64,000 bases of DNA from Sporosarcina ureae. GTDB lineage: Bacteria > Bacillota > Bacilli > Bacillales_A > Planococcaceae. Shown here in pieces: positions 1 through 7,555 of the stretch. The notes below the pieces were generated by a model that saw nothing but the letters and a program-made list of their open reading frames with translations, was not told the DNA's origin and did no database searches. The stretch spans positions 24,711 to 88,710 of the forward strand of contig NZ_JARIEA010000035.1 in NCBI RefSeq assembly GCF_029267015.1. The letters run 5' to 3'. Every line of letters begins with the position of its first letter. Within the stretch, counting starts at the first letter, position 1. Both the position numbers and the translations under genes were made by a program.

Positions 1-183
1 CAATTGATCTTCAATTTCTTCAATGCCATCCAATAAATCAAAGTACGGTACGTTTAAATGACGCACTTGTTCTCCTTCGATTTTCCAATCTTCAAATGCA
101 GTTTCATTTCGAACATCCAAAATGAATAATGACTCCTTGGCAATAACGCGCTTTGCTACTTCACTTGATTGAATGATTCTCAT
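1..183 (-). CDS. Rhodanese / metallo-beta-lactamase fold protein, N-terminal part (cut by window edge)
   Basis: The first 61 residues are visible; the rest lies left of the window. They form the start of a rhodanese domain ([12 protein letters not shown] motif near residues 23-34), before the active-site Cys loop is reached. In Bacillales a rhodanese with this N-terminus is usually followed by a metallo-beta-lactamase fold related to persulfide dioxygenase, but that part cannot be seen here. The ATG overlaps the stop of the upstream TusA-rhodanese gene as ATGA, so the two are probably translationally coupled. As part of a cst-type cluster it would take part in cytosolic persulfide oxidation or transfer. 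A short single-domain rhodanese is the alternative. Confidence 0.6.
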   Translation of the reverse strand, partial: MRIIQSSEVAKRVIAKESLFILDVRNETAFEDWKIEGEQVRHLNVPYFDLLDGIEEIEDQL

Positions 184-758
184 TTATTCATACCCCCTAC
201 CGTATTTTCTATTTCACCATTCCATTTTGACATACCAGGAATTACATTCGTGACATTTTCAAATCCCTTTGCCACAAGTTTTCGACAGGCCATATCACTG
301 CGGTTACCTGTTCGGCATACAACGAAGAACTTCTTATCTTTACTCAAGTACGACATTCGTTCATCCAATTGGCCAAGAGGTATAGATAGGGCACCAGGTA
401 TGTGAGCAAATGCGTATTCTGCTTCTTCGCGAACGTCTAGTAACACAGCATCTGGATGTTGCAGTTGATCCAACAACTCATTATTGTCGACTGTAACTGG
501 ATATTCTTTTTGTGACTGATCTTCCTGACCCGCTTTTCGTACGAAGTGGCGCCATACATCAGCTTCTTTCACATTACCGACGTATTGATGCCCCACACTT
601 TCCGCCCACGCCTGTAAATCTGCCGTGGTCCCTGAATCTGTCGACTGGACTTCGAGCACCTGACCATCATCCATCTCTTTCATCATCTTTCTCGTCCTCA
701 CAATCGGCATTGGACAAGCAAGTCCTTTTGCATCTAACACGTTATCTGACTGAATCAT
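180..758 (-). CDS. TusA-rhodanese fusion sulfurtransferase (CstA-like)
   Basis: This 192-residue cytosolic protein fuses two sulfur carriers. Residues 5-75 are a TusA/SirA-like domain with the persulfide-carrying Cys15 in ACPMP. Residues 90-185 are a rhodanese domain with an [17 protein letters not shown] segment and an active-site loop CRTGNRS starting at Cys148. Such fusions pass sulfane sulfur between proteins in the staphylococcal cst pathway. The ATG at 758 is preferred because AGGAGG lies 6 nt upstream; an in-frame start 18 bp further up would have none. The gene follows the dsrE-like gene by 45 bp, and this gap holds a CstR-like operator. It overlaps the next gene by 4 bp. Confidence 0.85.
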   Translation of the reverse strand: MIQSDNVLDAKGLACPMPIVRTRKMMKEMDDGQVLEVQSTDSGTTADLQAWAESVGHQYVGNVKEADVWRHFVRKAGQEDQSQKEYPVTVDNNELLDQLQHPDAVLLDVREEAEYAFAHIPGALSIPLGQLDERMSYLSKDKKFFVVCRTGNRSDMACRKLVAKGFENVTNVIPGMSKWNGEIENTVGGMNK

Positions 759-770
759 TGTACTCCTCCT

Positions 771-786
771 ATACACCCTGGGGTAT
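771..786 (-). promoter_or_regulatory. CstR-like operator copy 3 (upstream of tusA-rhodanese)
   Basis: The 16-bp site ATACACCCTGGGGTAT keeps the ATAC-N8-GTAT frame with a G/C-rich centre seen at the two other sites in this cluster. It lies just upstream of the AGGAGG ribosome binding site of the TusA-rhodanese gene. Binding by CstR is inferred from the match and the context. Confidence 0.55.
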
Positions 787-803
787 TTATTTGTATAAAA
801 AAA

Positions 804-1283
804 TTAAATAAACAAGTTCACTTGACCATCTTGCGCCTCACCTAAGTAAGCCGCCACACCGCCATATTCCACCTCTTGTAGAAGCTCTCCTTCATTCAGT
901 CCTAGCAAATCCATTGTCATCGTACAGGCAATCAATCGCACGTCCTGTTCTATTGCCATATCAATCAGTTGTGGCAATGTCATCGCGTTATGCTTTTTCA
1001 TTACTTGCTTGATCATCTTAGGGCCCATTCCTGCAAAGTTCATTTGCGATAATCCCATTTTATCTGCTCCACGCGGCATCATTTTACCGAACGCCTTTTC
1101 AATGAAACTTTTATTACTTTTAATCGGTTCATCTTTGCGCAATGCGTTCAATCCCCAAAACGTATGGAAAATTGTTACTTCATGGTCATACGCTGCTGCG
1201 CCGTTCGCGATAATATAAGCCGCCATCGCCTTATCGTAATCCCCACTAAATAATACAATCGTTGTTTTCTTTTGCTCTGTCAT
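804..1283 (-). CDS. DsrE/DsrF/DrsH-like family sulfur-transfer protein
   Basis: This 159-residue protein has the DsrE-like flavodoxin-type alpha/beta start (TTIVLFSGDYDKAMAAYIIA) and a conserved Cys120 in IACTMTMDLLG. That is the usual place for the persulfide-carrying cysteine in DsrE2/peroxiredoxin-like DrsE proteins. It is cytosolic or membrane-associated and probably relays sulfane sulfur to the TusA-rhodanese encoded next. The ribosome binding site is AAAGGGA. The gene has its own promoter-like region and CstR-type operator in the 90 bp after cstR. The exact sulfur donor is unknown. Confidence 0.8.
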   Translation of the reverse strand: MTEQKKTTIVLFSGDYDKAMAAYIIANGAAAYDHEVTIFHTFWGLNALRKDEPIKSNKSFIEKAFGKMMPRGADKMGLSQMNFAGMGPKMIKQVMKKHNAMTLPQLIDMAIEQDVRLIACTMTMDLLGLNEGELLQEVEYGGVAAYLGEAQDGQVNLFI

Positions 1284-1320
1284 GCTCTCGTCCCTTTCTA
1301 TTTGAAAATCATTTTATTAA

Positions 1321-1363
1321 ATACCTATGGGGGTATATTATATGTTATAAAAAAAAGAGTCAA
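1321..1363 (-). promoter_or_regulatory. Promoter with CstR-like operator copy 2 (upstream of dsrE-like gene)
   Basis: Read leftwards, TTGACT (1358-1363) is followed after 15 nt by TATAAT (1337-1342). The operator ATACCTATGGGGGTAT (1321-1336 on the + strand) abuts the -10. The spacing is slightly short, so promoter strength is uncertain. The placement would let CstR block initiation. Confidence 0.55.
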
Positions 1364-1373
1364 GTGATGTTGC

Positions 1374-1637
1374 TCATCGACTCTTTACTAGAAGATCCAC
1401 GGCTTCACTAATAATAGATTCGTGTGTACGTTCATCTGCTTCATCTAAATTTTCAATACAGGCAATCAAGTTGGAACTAACGATTACACCAATTGTACGG
1501 TCAATAGCAGAACGACTGGCTGATAATTGCGTGATCACTTCTTTACAATCCTTGCCCTCTTCCATCATACGCAAGACGCCTTTGATTTGACCCTCTAGAC
1601 GCTTCAAACGATTTTTGACTTTGTCATCATACTCCAT
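1374..1637 (-). CDS. cstR: CstR, persulfide-sensing CsoR-family repressor
   Basis: This 87-residue all-helical regulator belongs to the CsoR/RcnR family. From the ATG at 1637 the two cysteines fall at Cys31 and Cys60, the positions used by Staphylococcus aureus CstR. The copper-binding His of CsoR, four residues before the second Cys, is Asn56 here. This points to a sensor of reactive sulfur species rather than of copper. An upstream in-frame TTG at 1646 directly touches AGGAGG, whereas the ATG is spaced 9 nt from it, so the ATG is chosen. It is the first gene of the leftward sulfur cluster and probably represses itself and the downstream genes through three ATAC-N8-GTAT sites. Confidence 0.9.
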   Translation of the reverse strand: MEYDDKVKNRLKRLEGQIKGVLRMMEEGKDCKEVITQLSASRSAIDRTIGVIVSSNLIACIENLDEADERTHESIISEAVDLLVKSR

Positions 1638-1665
1638 ATCGCTCAACCTCCTATATGTTACCCTA

Positions 1666-1694
1666 ATAATATACCCCTACAGGTATAATGTCAA
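1666..1694 (-). promoter_or_regulatory. cstR promoter with CstR operator copy 1
   Basis: A near-consensus sigma-A promoter reads leftwards: TTGACA (1689-1694), a 17-nt spacer, and TATTAT (1666-1671). The operator ATACCCCTACAGGTAT (1671-1686) fills the spacer, which fits repression by occlusion of RNA polymerase. Confidence 0.75.
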
Positions 1695-1831
1695 CCGATT
1701 GATTTATATGTTTGAGTATATCATGTCGGCTTCTATCTTTAATGATCAATACTTTCTACTTCATCAAGTGATTATACAAAATACTTGCCCAATCGACAAA
1801 GTTCTAGTATGATGAATAATTTCCCGAAATG

Positions 1832-1850
1832 TGTTATACTAGATCTAGTA
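1832..1850 (+). promoter_or_regulatory. Extended -10 promoter overlapping a perfect palindrome
   Basis: TGT-TATACT (1832-1840) is an extended -10 element for the DUF2187 gene. It overlaps TACTAGATCTAGTA (1837-1850), a perfect 14-bp palindrome that looks like an operator for a dimeric repressor. The regulator is not known. Confidence 0.4.
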
Positions 1851-1932
1851 AGCTATTGTACGCATTTTCCGTTTTGATTTACTGACAAATTGCGACAGAC
1901 TAAATTCCACACTACTGAAGGAGTTGATTCGA

Positions 1933-2154
1933 TTGGCATTCCCACGAAAAGATCGTCCAGTTTCTGATTTTGTAGCATCACGGTATGTAGACGAAGTCAT
2001 ATCTTTCAACCGTAATGATTATGAAGTTTCCGGGACTATACACAAAATCCTTGAAAACTCCGTCATTGTAAAAATTTCTGAACAAGACGCTGAAAATATT
2101 GGAGCAGCTTCCAACATGACTGTCGTCGCACACAAAAATTATACAGTTCAATAA
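1933..2154 (+). CDS. DUF2187 family small protein (YkvS-like)
   Basis: This 73-residue protein matches the DUF2187/YkvS pattern: an SH3-like beta fold with VDEVISFNRNDYEVSGTIHKI followed by NSVIVKIS. The family is widespread in Bacillales and its function is unknown. The TTG at 1933 is chosen because GGAG ends 9 nt upstream; an in-frame TTG at 1924 directly abuts the ribosome binding site. The gene is monocistronic, with its own promoter and terminator, and has no functional link to the cst cluster on the other strand. Confidence 0.75.
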   Translation: MAFPRKDRPVSDFVASRYVDEVISFNRNDYEVSGTIHKILENSVIVKISEQDAENIGAASNMTVVAHKNYTVQ

Positions 2155-2167
2155 TGGTGTGTTCGAT

Positions 2168-2197
2168 GCCTTGCAGATTATTGCAAGGCTATTTTTT
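2168..2197 (+). terminator. Rho-independent terminator after DUF2187 gene
   Basis: Stem GCCTTGCA / TGCAAGGC with a 6-nt loop, followed by TATTTTTT. Confidence 0.85.
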
Positions 2198-2246
2198 CAC
2201 AAAAAAACCAGTCACAGCCACAAGTCTTTCACTATAAAAAAGTGTA

Positions 2247-2918
2247 TTGGAGATGATTGATTTGATTAATCATACAAATATAGATTTAACGCGAACAACC
2301 TCACTAAAAGGGACTTTACGTATTGGCGCTTCGCCAGTTATTTCGCAAGCTATTTTACCCGACATACTCACTCGTCTACACGCGAAGTATCCCGACATGC
2401 GACTCGAACTAACAACTGCTCCTTCTTCTGACATTGTGCGATTACTGAAAAGTCATAAGGTCGACGTTGGTTGCAGTGAACTAGACAACCTACCATCGGC
2501 TGAAGCATTTATGCAAGACGAACTAGTACTTCTTTCTTCTGCTACACACCCGCTTGCACGTAAGAGAAGCTCATCCATTCTAGATTTGCAAAATACACAT
2601 TGGATTTTACCTGACACCGCAGATCCTAGCCGTCTATTAATTGATCAATCGCTTAAACAGTATGGAGTTCAAGTACAGCCTACTATTATGAGCTCACCCG
2701 AAAGTATCAAACAAGCCGTTCTTAGTGGGCTAGGCATCGCTATTTTGTCACGCCACAGTTGCAGACAGGAGCTCGCACAAGGTGATCTAACTGTACTAGA
2801 TTATAAAGTTGCACCAATCAAACGTGTTTTTTATACAGGAACCCGTTCTAAGACGAACGAAGTACAAGCATTTCTCAGCGAGCTTAAAGCTTATTGCCGT
2901 CTATGGCAAGTCAACTAG
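2247..2918 (+). pseudogene. LysR-type regulator fragment lacking the DNA-binding domain
   Basis: The frame encodes about 220 residues that correspond to the hinge and the whole effector-binding domain of a LysR regulator (GTLRIGASPVISQAILPDIL start, then SGLGIAILSRH near the end). The usual N-terminal helix-turn-helix of about 75 residues is absent. The 93 bp between this frame and the preceding gene are too short to encode it in any frame. Starts are weak (TTG 2247, ATG 2253, or TTG 2262 with GGAG 9 nt upstream). The 3' end overlaps the convergent DMT gene by 18 bp. It is most likely a decayed remnant; a free effector-binding protein is the less likely alternative. Confidence 0.7.
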
Positions 2919-3788
2919 TCCTCTTCTAAGCTCTCGTTTGCTACGCCAGTTTACAAGGAATATTCCTAAACTGATGAGCATGCCCCCTAAAATCAATGAC
3001 ATGGATAACTTCTCATCCAACAGAACCCATCCCGATAATGTCCCGAAGAATGGTGCCAAAAACAGAAACGCACTCGTTCTCTCGGGATTTCCTGTCTGCA
3101 ATAAATAAAACCAAATAGAAAACTGTACAATGGATGCGGCAATCGCAAGCCATCCTAAAATCGCCAATGACAATGGATTCGCTATGAAAAACGGTTCTTC
3201 AAGTACATAACTCGCTACAAATAAGATCAATCCGCCAAATAGCATTTGATATGCAGTCATCACCCATGTATCAAAACGATGGCCATGTACTTTGACGAGC
3301 AACGTCGCACAAGCCCATGCTACAGCAGATAAAAACCCTAACACTGTACCAATCTTCCAGTCTAAGTGACCGCCCATTGTAATGAATACCCCAAACAAAC
3401 CACAAACAACGCCAACCCATTGTTGCAAGCGGTAATGAATTTTCAATACTAACGTCCCAATGACAACGACAAGCAGCGGATTTGTAAATGTTAAAATAGA
3501 CGTTTCACCTGACGTGATCGTACGAAGCGCCATAAATATACATCCCATGACCGCAGCTGTCTGCAATGAACCAATCAGCACAAGCCACTTCCACTCTCCA
3601 AATGTTTTCGGATGTGGCTTTTTTAATATCTTTACTACCACCGCCATAATGACGCCTGCAATCGTAAACCGCATTGCCACTAGCAATAGCGGTGAAGAAT
3701 ATTCCAACCCAATTTTCCCAATAGCAAATGACGAGCCCATTAAAGCGGTTGTAATGACAACTAAAATGCCGAATAAAAATTTATTCAT
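2901..3788 (-). CDS. EamA/DMT family transporter
   Basis: This 295-residue membrane protein has ten predicted helices in two EamA repeats (roughly residues 5-135 and 148-285). Family members export amino acids, metabolites or drugs; the substrate cannot be read from sequence. It starts inside the end of the upstream LysR gene (8-bp overlap) behind GGGAGGGG, so the two form a translationally coupled pair. The LysR protein may control it together with the divergent hutG-gltS genes. Confidence 0.85.
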   Translation of the reverse strand: MNKFLFGILVVITTALMGSSFAIGKIGLEYSSPLLLVAMRFTIAGVIMAVVVKILKKPHPKTFGEWKWLVLIGSLQTAAVMGCIFMALRTITSGETSILTFTNPLLVVVIGTLVLKIHYRLQQWVGVVCGLFGVFITMGGHLDWKIGTVLGFLSAVAWACATLLVKVHGHRFDTWVMTAYQMLFGGLILFVASYVLEEPFFIANPLSLAILGWLAIAASIVQFSIWFYLLQTGNPERTSAFLFLAPFFGTLSGWVLLDEKLSMSLILGGMLISLGIFLVNWRSKRELRRGLVDLP

Positions 3789-4701
3789 CCAGTTCCCCTC
3801 CCTCTTTCGACTTTACAGAAGGTTCTCGCCGCATTTGCATACTATCGATCAACACCTCAATAGCTGGTGGCATATAACGCTTTTCCAAATAAGTTAGATA
3901 CACTGTACGGGTTAACGTCTTTGAATTAGTTGTTTTAATGACAATGGTCGGGTCAGGTCCGTGCGCAAAATACTTTTGTGGAATAATCGAAATTCCGATA
4001 TTCTCCCGTACAAGTTCTACTATCGTTTCAAAACGCTCTACTTCGTAACATATATTCATTCGTACGCCTTCTTCAGCAAACGCAGCAAAAATATCTTGTC
4101 TCGTTTGCAACCCAACACTCGTGATAATGAATGCCTCATCTTCTAGGTCGGCTAGCGTAATGGAATCCGTGTCTGCCAGACGATGTTCAGGATGCATGAC
4201 AACTGCTAATTGCTCTTGATACAAAGGTATCGAGACAATATCTGAAGCTTCTATAAATTGATTGGTTAAACAGACATGGACAGCGTACTGACGGAGTGCT
4301 CGCTCAACATCCCCACGGCCTAATACTTCTATTAACTTCACATGCATCGATGGAAACTCCTGGCGATAGGCAAGTAATATAGAAGGAATCCAATTCTTCA
4401 CGGATTCAATCATTCCGATCTGCACACTTCCACTGCCTGTCCACTTCACTTCTTTAATCTCTTGTTGTAAGATATCTGCCTCATGAAGAATTTGCAATGC
4501 ACGCTCATAAATTACGCTACCCGATTCCGTTAGTTGAACACGTTTAGTCGTTCGTTCGAGCAACTGAAACCCGACTTCTACCTCCAAATTCTTAATCGCT
4601 TTACTGAGCGAAGGCTGCGAAAGATGAAGTTTTTTAGCCGCTTCAGAAAAGCTAGATTGCTGCACTACCATGACAAAATACTGCAATTGCTTGAATTCCA
4701 T
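3781..4701 (-). CDS. LysR family transcriptional regulator
   Basis: This complete 306-residue LysR regulator has an N-terminal winged helix-turn-helix (residues 1-60, with SFSEAAKKLHLSQPSLSKAI) and a two-lobed effector domain (about 90-295). The ribosome binding site is GGAGGTGAG, 4 nt before the ATG. It is transcribed divergently from hutG-gltS across 113 bp holding an inverted repeat with LysR-site geometry, and it is followed by a coupled DMT gene. By position it probably activates hutG-gltS in response to a histidine- or glutamate-related signal (inference). Confidence 0.88.
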   Translation of the reverse strand: MEFKQLQYFVMVVQQSSFSEAAKKLHLSQPSLSKAIKNLEVEVGFQLLERTTKRVQLTESGSVIYERALQILHEADILQQEIKEVKWTGSGSVQIGMIESVKNWIPSILLAYRQEFPSMHVKLIEVLGRGDVERALRQYAVHVCLTNQFIEASDIVSIPLYQEQLAVVMHPEHRLADTDSITLADLEDEAFIITSVGLQTRQDIFAAFAEEGVRMNICYEVERFETIVELVRENIGISIIPQKYFAHGPDPTIVIKTTNSKTLTRTVYLTYLEKRYMPPAIEVLIDSMQMRREPSVKSKEGGELDE

Positions 4702-4735
4702 TCATCTCACCTCCACTTATAGCCTACACGCATGA

Positions 4736-4754
4736 ATATATGAAAAACATGTAT
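4736..4754. promoter_or_regulatory. Candidate LysR binding site
   Basis: ATATATGAAAAACATGTAT is an interrupted inverted repeat that contains the T-N11-A geometry of LysR sites. It lies between the divergent lysR and hutG starts. A TATAGT -10 candidate for hutG begins 20 bp further right. Confidence 0.5.
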
Positions 4755-4814
4755 TAGAATTAATAAGTACAAACCAGTATAGTAAGAATATCACGTTGGA
4801 AAGGGTGAAGTATA

Positions 4815-5774
4815 TTGTTAATTCCATCAAATGAAAAGTACTGGTCAGGTCGTACCGATAGTGAGACCGACAGAGCTGCATTCCGAATGCATCAAATCAT
4901 CCAATTTTCCGAATTAAAAGAAAGCGCTACCAATAAAACTTGTGCCCTCATCGGATTTTCTTCAGAAGAAGGTGTACGTCGAAATAATGGCAGACTCGGT
5001 GCTGCTGAAGGACCGAATGCCCTACGTAATGAACTAGCGAAACTACCTTGGCGTTTGCCTGCTGAGTGTCAAATAGTTGATGTGGGTACTGTAGTATGTG
5101 AGCATGGTCAGCTAGAACAAGCACAAGCTGAATTAGGCACAGTCGTTCAAAAGAGCCTTCTCCATCATACGAAGCCCGTTATTTTAGGCGGCGGACATGA
5201 AACCGCTTACGGTCATTATACAGGAGTTCGAGACTTCCTTGGCCCTGACGCAAAACTTGGTGTCATAAATATTGATGCCCACTTCGATTTGCGTGGCTAC
5301 GACGAACAACCTTCTTCAGGCACGATGTTCAAGCAGATGCTCGACGTCGATCCACATGTTGACTACCTCGTGCTAGGTATTCAAGAATTTGGCAACACGG
5401 ACGCATTATTCGCAGAAGCCGATGCAAAAGGCGTGACATATGTCACAGAACAAGAAATTTCGACAAGTCCTTTAGACGATACATTGCAAAAGATACAGTT
5501 ATTCATTGATAAACAAGACGCTATTTTGTTAACATTGTGCTCGGATGTCCTGAATTCCGCGTTTGCTCCAGGTGTAAGTGCGCCGTCTCCCTTCGGATTA
5601 GATCCGTTGATTGTACGCTCTTTCATTCAAACAGTTGCATCGCATAAGAAAACACTTTCATTCGACATTTCAGAAATAAATCCGTCACTTGATCATCATA
5701 ATCAAACGGTTAAGCTCGGGGCTTATCTTACAAATGAAGCAATCTATGCATTGCTGGGAGGTCGAATCACATGA
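4815..5774 (+). CDS. hutG: Formimidoylglutamase (ureohydrolase family)
   Basis: This 319-residue cytosolic enzyme hydrolyses N-formimidoyl-L-glutamate to glutamate and formamide, the last step of histidine degradation. It carries the ureohydrolase manganese ligands: GGGHE (His128), NIDAHFDLR (Asp154, His156, Asp158) and LCSDVLNSAFAPG (Asp244). The first Asp of the usual D-x-D pair in the last motif is Cys242 here. The start is TTG at 4815 behind AAAGGGTG. Its stop overlaps the ATG of gltS (ATGA), so the glutamate-yielding enzyme is coupled to a glutamate transporter. No hutH, hutU or hutI lies nearby. Another ureohydrolase activity such as guanidinobutyrase is less likely. Confidence 0.85.
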   Translation: MLIPSNEKYWSGRTDSETDRAAFRMHQIIQFSELKESATNKTCALIGFSSEEGVRRNNGRLGAAEGPNALRNELAKLPWRLPAECQIVDVGTVVCEHGQLEQAQAELGTVVQKSLLHHTKPVILGGGHETAYGHYTGVRDFLGPDAKLGVINIDAHFDLRGYDEQPSSGTMFKQMLDVDPHVDYLVLGIQEFGNTDALFAEADAKGVTYVTEQEISTSPLDDTLQKIQLFIDKQDAILLTLCSDVLNSAFAPGVSAPSPFGLDPLIVRSFIQTVASHKKTLSFDISEINPSLDHHNQTVKLGAYLTNEAIYALLGGRIT

Positions 5775-6961
5775 CAATTGAGCTAAATCAAATTTCTACG
5801 CTGTTTTTAGCGTTAGCTCTCCTAACACTGGGTACGATGTTAGTCCGTAAAGTCGGCTTTCTCCAGAAATTCTGTATCCCTGCCCCTGTTGTCGGCGGTT
5901 TACTATTCGCGTTTTTAGCGACCATTTTGAAGTATTTTGATTTAGTAAGTTTTTCTTTAGATACTTCATTGCAAAATCTATTCATGCTGACATTTTTCAC
6001 AACAGTCGGTCTGGGTGCTAGTTTCCGTTTGATTCGTCTAGGCGGAAAGCTATTGATGATCTACTGGGTAGCTTGTGGCTTCTTAGCACTGATCCAAAAC
6101 GTCATTGGTGTCTCTATGTCCTATCTATTTGGATTGCACCCGTTGATCGGTATGATGGCTGGTGCTGTCTCGATGGAAGGCGGACATGGTGGTGCTACTG
6201 CTTACGGGGAAACATTAGAAAGCCTTGGGATTGATTCCGCCCTATCCGTTGGTATTGCAGCAGCAACTTTCGGACTCGTAGCAGGCGGTCTAATCGGTGG
6301 TCCAATCGTTAAATACTTGATCAATAAATATGATTTAAAATCTACGGAAGTCGAGCATGAAAAAGCATACTCCGTGGAATCATTGGAAAAACCAATTAAC
6401 ACTGACAACTTCCTAACACAAACGTTATTGATTACTCTTTGTATCGCAGGCGGTACATTTATCGGGGATCTGTTCTCTAACGCTACTGGTTTCGTCATGC
6501 CAGGTTATGTAGGCGCAATGTTTGTTGCAGTTATCGTTCGTAATATTGTGGATCGCGTGAAGGAAGATGCGGTTCATATGACAAGCATCAATTTGATCGG
6601 CGACGTTTCACTCGGTATTTTCTTATCGATGGCGTTAATGAGCATCAAGCTATGGGAAGTTGCAGATTTGGCACTTCCATTGTTGCTGATCGTCTTTGTA
6701 CAAGTAATCTTCGTCGCGTTGTTTGCGATCTTCGTCCTGTTCCGTTTGCTCGGTAAGGATTACGACGCAGCGGTTATGATCGCTGGTTTCGCAGGTCATA
6801 GTCTGGGTGCGACGCCAAATGCGATGGCGAACATGGCAGCCGTTACAGGACGCTATGGCCCGTCACGCAAAGCCTTCTTGATCGTTCCTATTGTAGGCGC
6901 CTTCCTCATAGACGTCGTCTCGATGCCGATCATCATCACTACGATTAATATATTTGCTTGA
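5771..6961 (+). CDS. gltS: Sodium/glutamate symporter GltS
   Basis: This 396-residue integral membrane protein matches the GltS family in length and motifs (AGAVSMEGGHGGATAYGETLE near residues 130-150, and the second repeat with AGFAGHSLGATPNAMANM near 335-355). It has about ten to twelve helices and couples glutamate uptake to sodium. The gene overlaps hutG by 4 bp and probably shares its promoter and LysR control. No strong terminator follows directly; the next 590 bp hold intergenic repeats. Confidence 0.92.
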   Translation: MTIELNQISTLFLALALLTLGTMLVRKVGFLQKFCIPAPVVGGLLFAFLATILKYFDLVSFSLDTSLQNLFMLTFFTTVGLGASFRLIRLGGKLLMIYWVACGFLALIQNVIGVSMSYLFGLHPLIGMMAGAVSMEGGHGGATAYGETLESLGIDSALSVGIAAATFGLVAGGLIGGPIVKYLINKYDLKSTEVEHEKAYSVESLEKPINTDNFLTQTLLITLCIAGGTFIGDLFSNATGFVMPGYVGAMFVAVIVRNIVDRVKEDAVHMTSINLIGDVSLGIFLSMALMSIKLWEVADLALPLLLIVFVQVIFVALFAIFVLFRLLGKDYDAAVMIAGFAGHSLGATPNAMANMAAVTGRYGPSRKAFLIVPIVGAFLIDVVSMPIIITTINIFA

Positions 6962-7009
6962 TTGTCGTAAATTAAACGCCTTAAAAATGTAAGCTAATTA
7001 GTGAGTGGG

Positions 7010-7142
7010 AAGGGATTGAAGCTCCAGCTGGGGACGCTTTCCTGAGGGCGTGGCCCGAGCCGCTTCCCTCACTTCGTTCAGTCCAGGGTCTCGAACTCAC
7101 GCTGATCCTCCAGGAGTCGCCCCAGCTTCCGCTTCAATCCTA
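7010..7142. repeat. Structured intergenic repeat A (large imperfect hairpin)
   Basis: The ends are inverted repeats (AGGGATTGAAGC..AGCTGGGG on the left, CCCCAGCTTCCGCTTCAAT..CCT on the right), so the element folds back on itself. Inside are GGGACGCTTTCCTGAGGG and CTGATCCTCCAGGAGTCGCC, which recur in repeat D at 35.3 kb with a different but still pairing stem. No coding potential is seen. GAGTGGG occurs on both flanks (7003-7009 and 7149-7155), which may be chance. Confidence 0.75.
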
Positions 7143-7292
7143 CTTACCGAGTGGGGTTACCTATATCGCTCATTGTAGATAGTGTGTGAATTATTCTTGT
7201 GTTTCAACTTATTTAAGTTCAAGGACAGATCAAGTTCTAGATCAAAACTAATTTTAATGATGAACAGTAAGTGTCAACCACTTGCTATGCAA

Positions 7293-7415
7293 GGGATTTG
7301 AGCGAGAGCCGTAGTGATGGACGGCTTTTGCGAGTAAAAGCGAAGCGTTAGGTGCAAATCTTTGCACTAGGTGCGGCGACTCCTCCAGAACGCGTCCGCC
7401 TAGAGCGCAAATCCC
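7293..7415. repeat. Intergenic repeat B (AAGCGAAGCG module)
   Basis: It is bounded by GGGATTTG and CAAATCCC inverted ends. It contains a 33-bp block (7338-7370) that matches 35552-35584 at 30 of 33 positions, including a small hairpin GTGCAAA-TC-TTTGCAC. Near its right end it carries, inverted, the GGACGC...GGAGTCGCC core seen in repeats A and D. Confidence 0.7.
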
Positions 7416-7450
7416 GTCTCCAACACTAACTAAACCTTTATCATTTCCTA

Positions 7451-7478
7451 AGAACCGAAATTTTCGGTTCTTTTTTTA
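7451..7478 (+). terminator. Rho-independent terminator upstream of pepT
   Basis: AGAACCGAAA pairs with TTTCGGTTCT across a single-base gap and is followed by seven T. It ends transcription entering from gltS or the repeats. Confidence 0.8.
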
Positions 7479-7555
7479 TTCTTTTTAAGCGTAATATTCA
7501 CACCCTTCTGTTAAAATGAAAACATTAATTCGCATCTTGGAGAGGAGCTTGCTAT

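Larger units (their letters stand above)
6962..7555. other. Intergenic region with two repeats and a terminator
   Basis: This 594-bp gap between gltS and pepT has no credible gene. It holds repeat A, repeat B, the hairpin at 7451-7478 and the pepT upstream region. Confidence 0.8.

Noticed and set aside
169..405. 78-residue open frame opposite the TusA-rhodanese gene
   Set aside because: It lies entirely within a clear conserved gene on the other strand, without a ribosome binding site.
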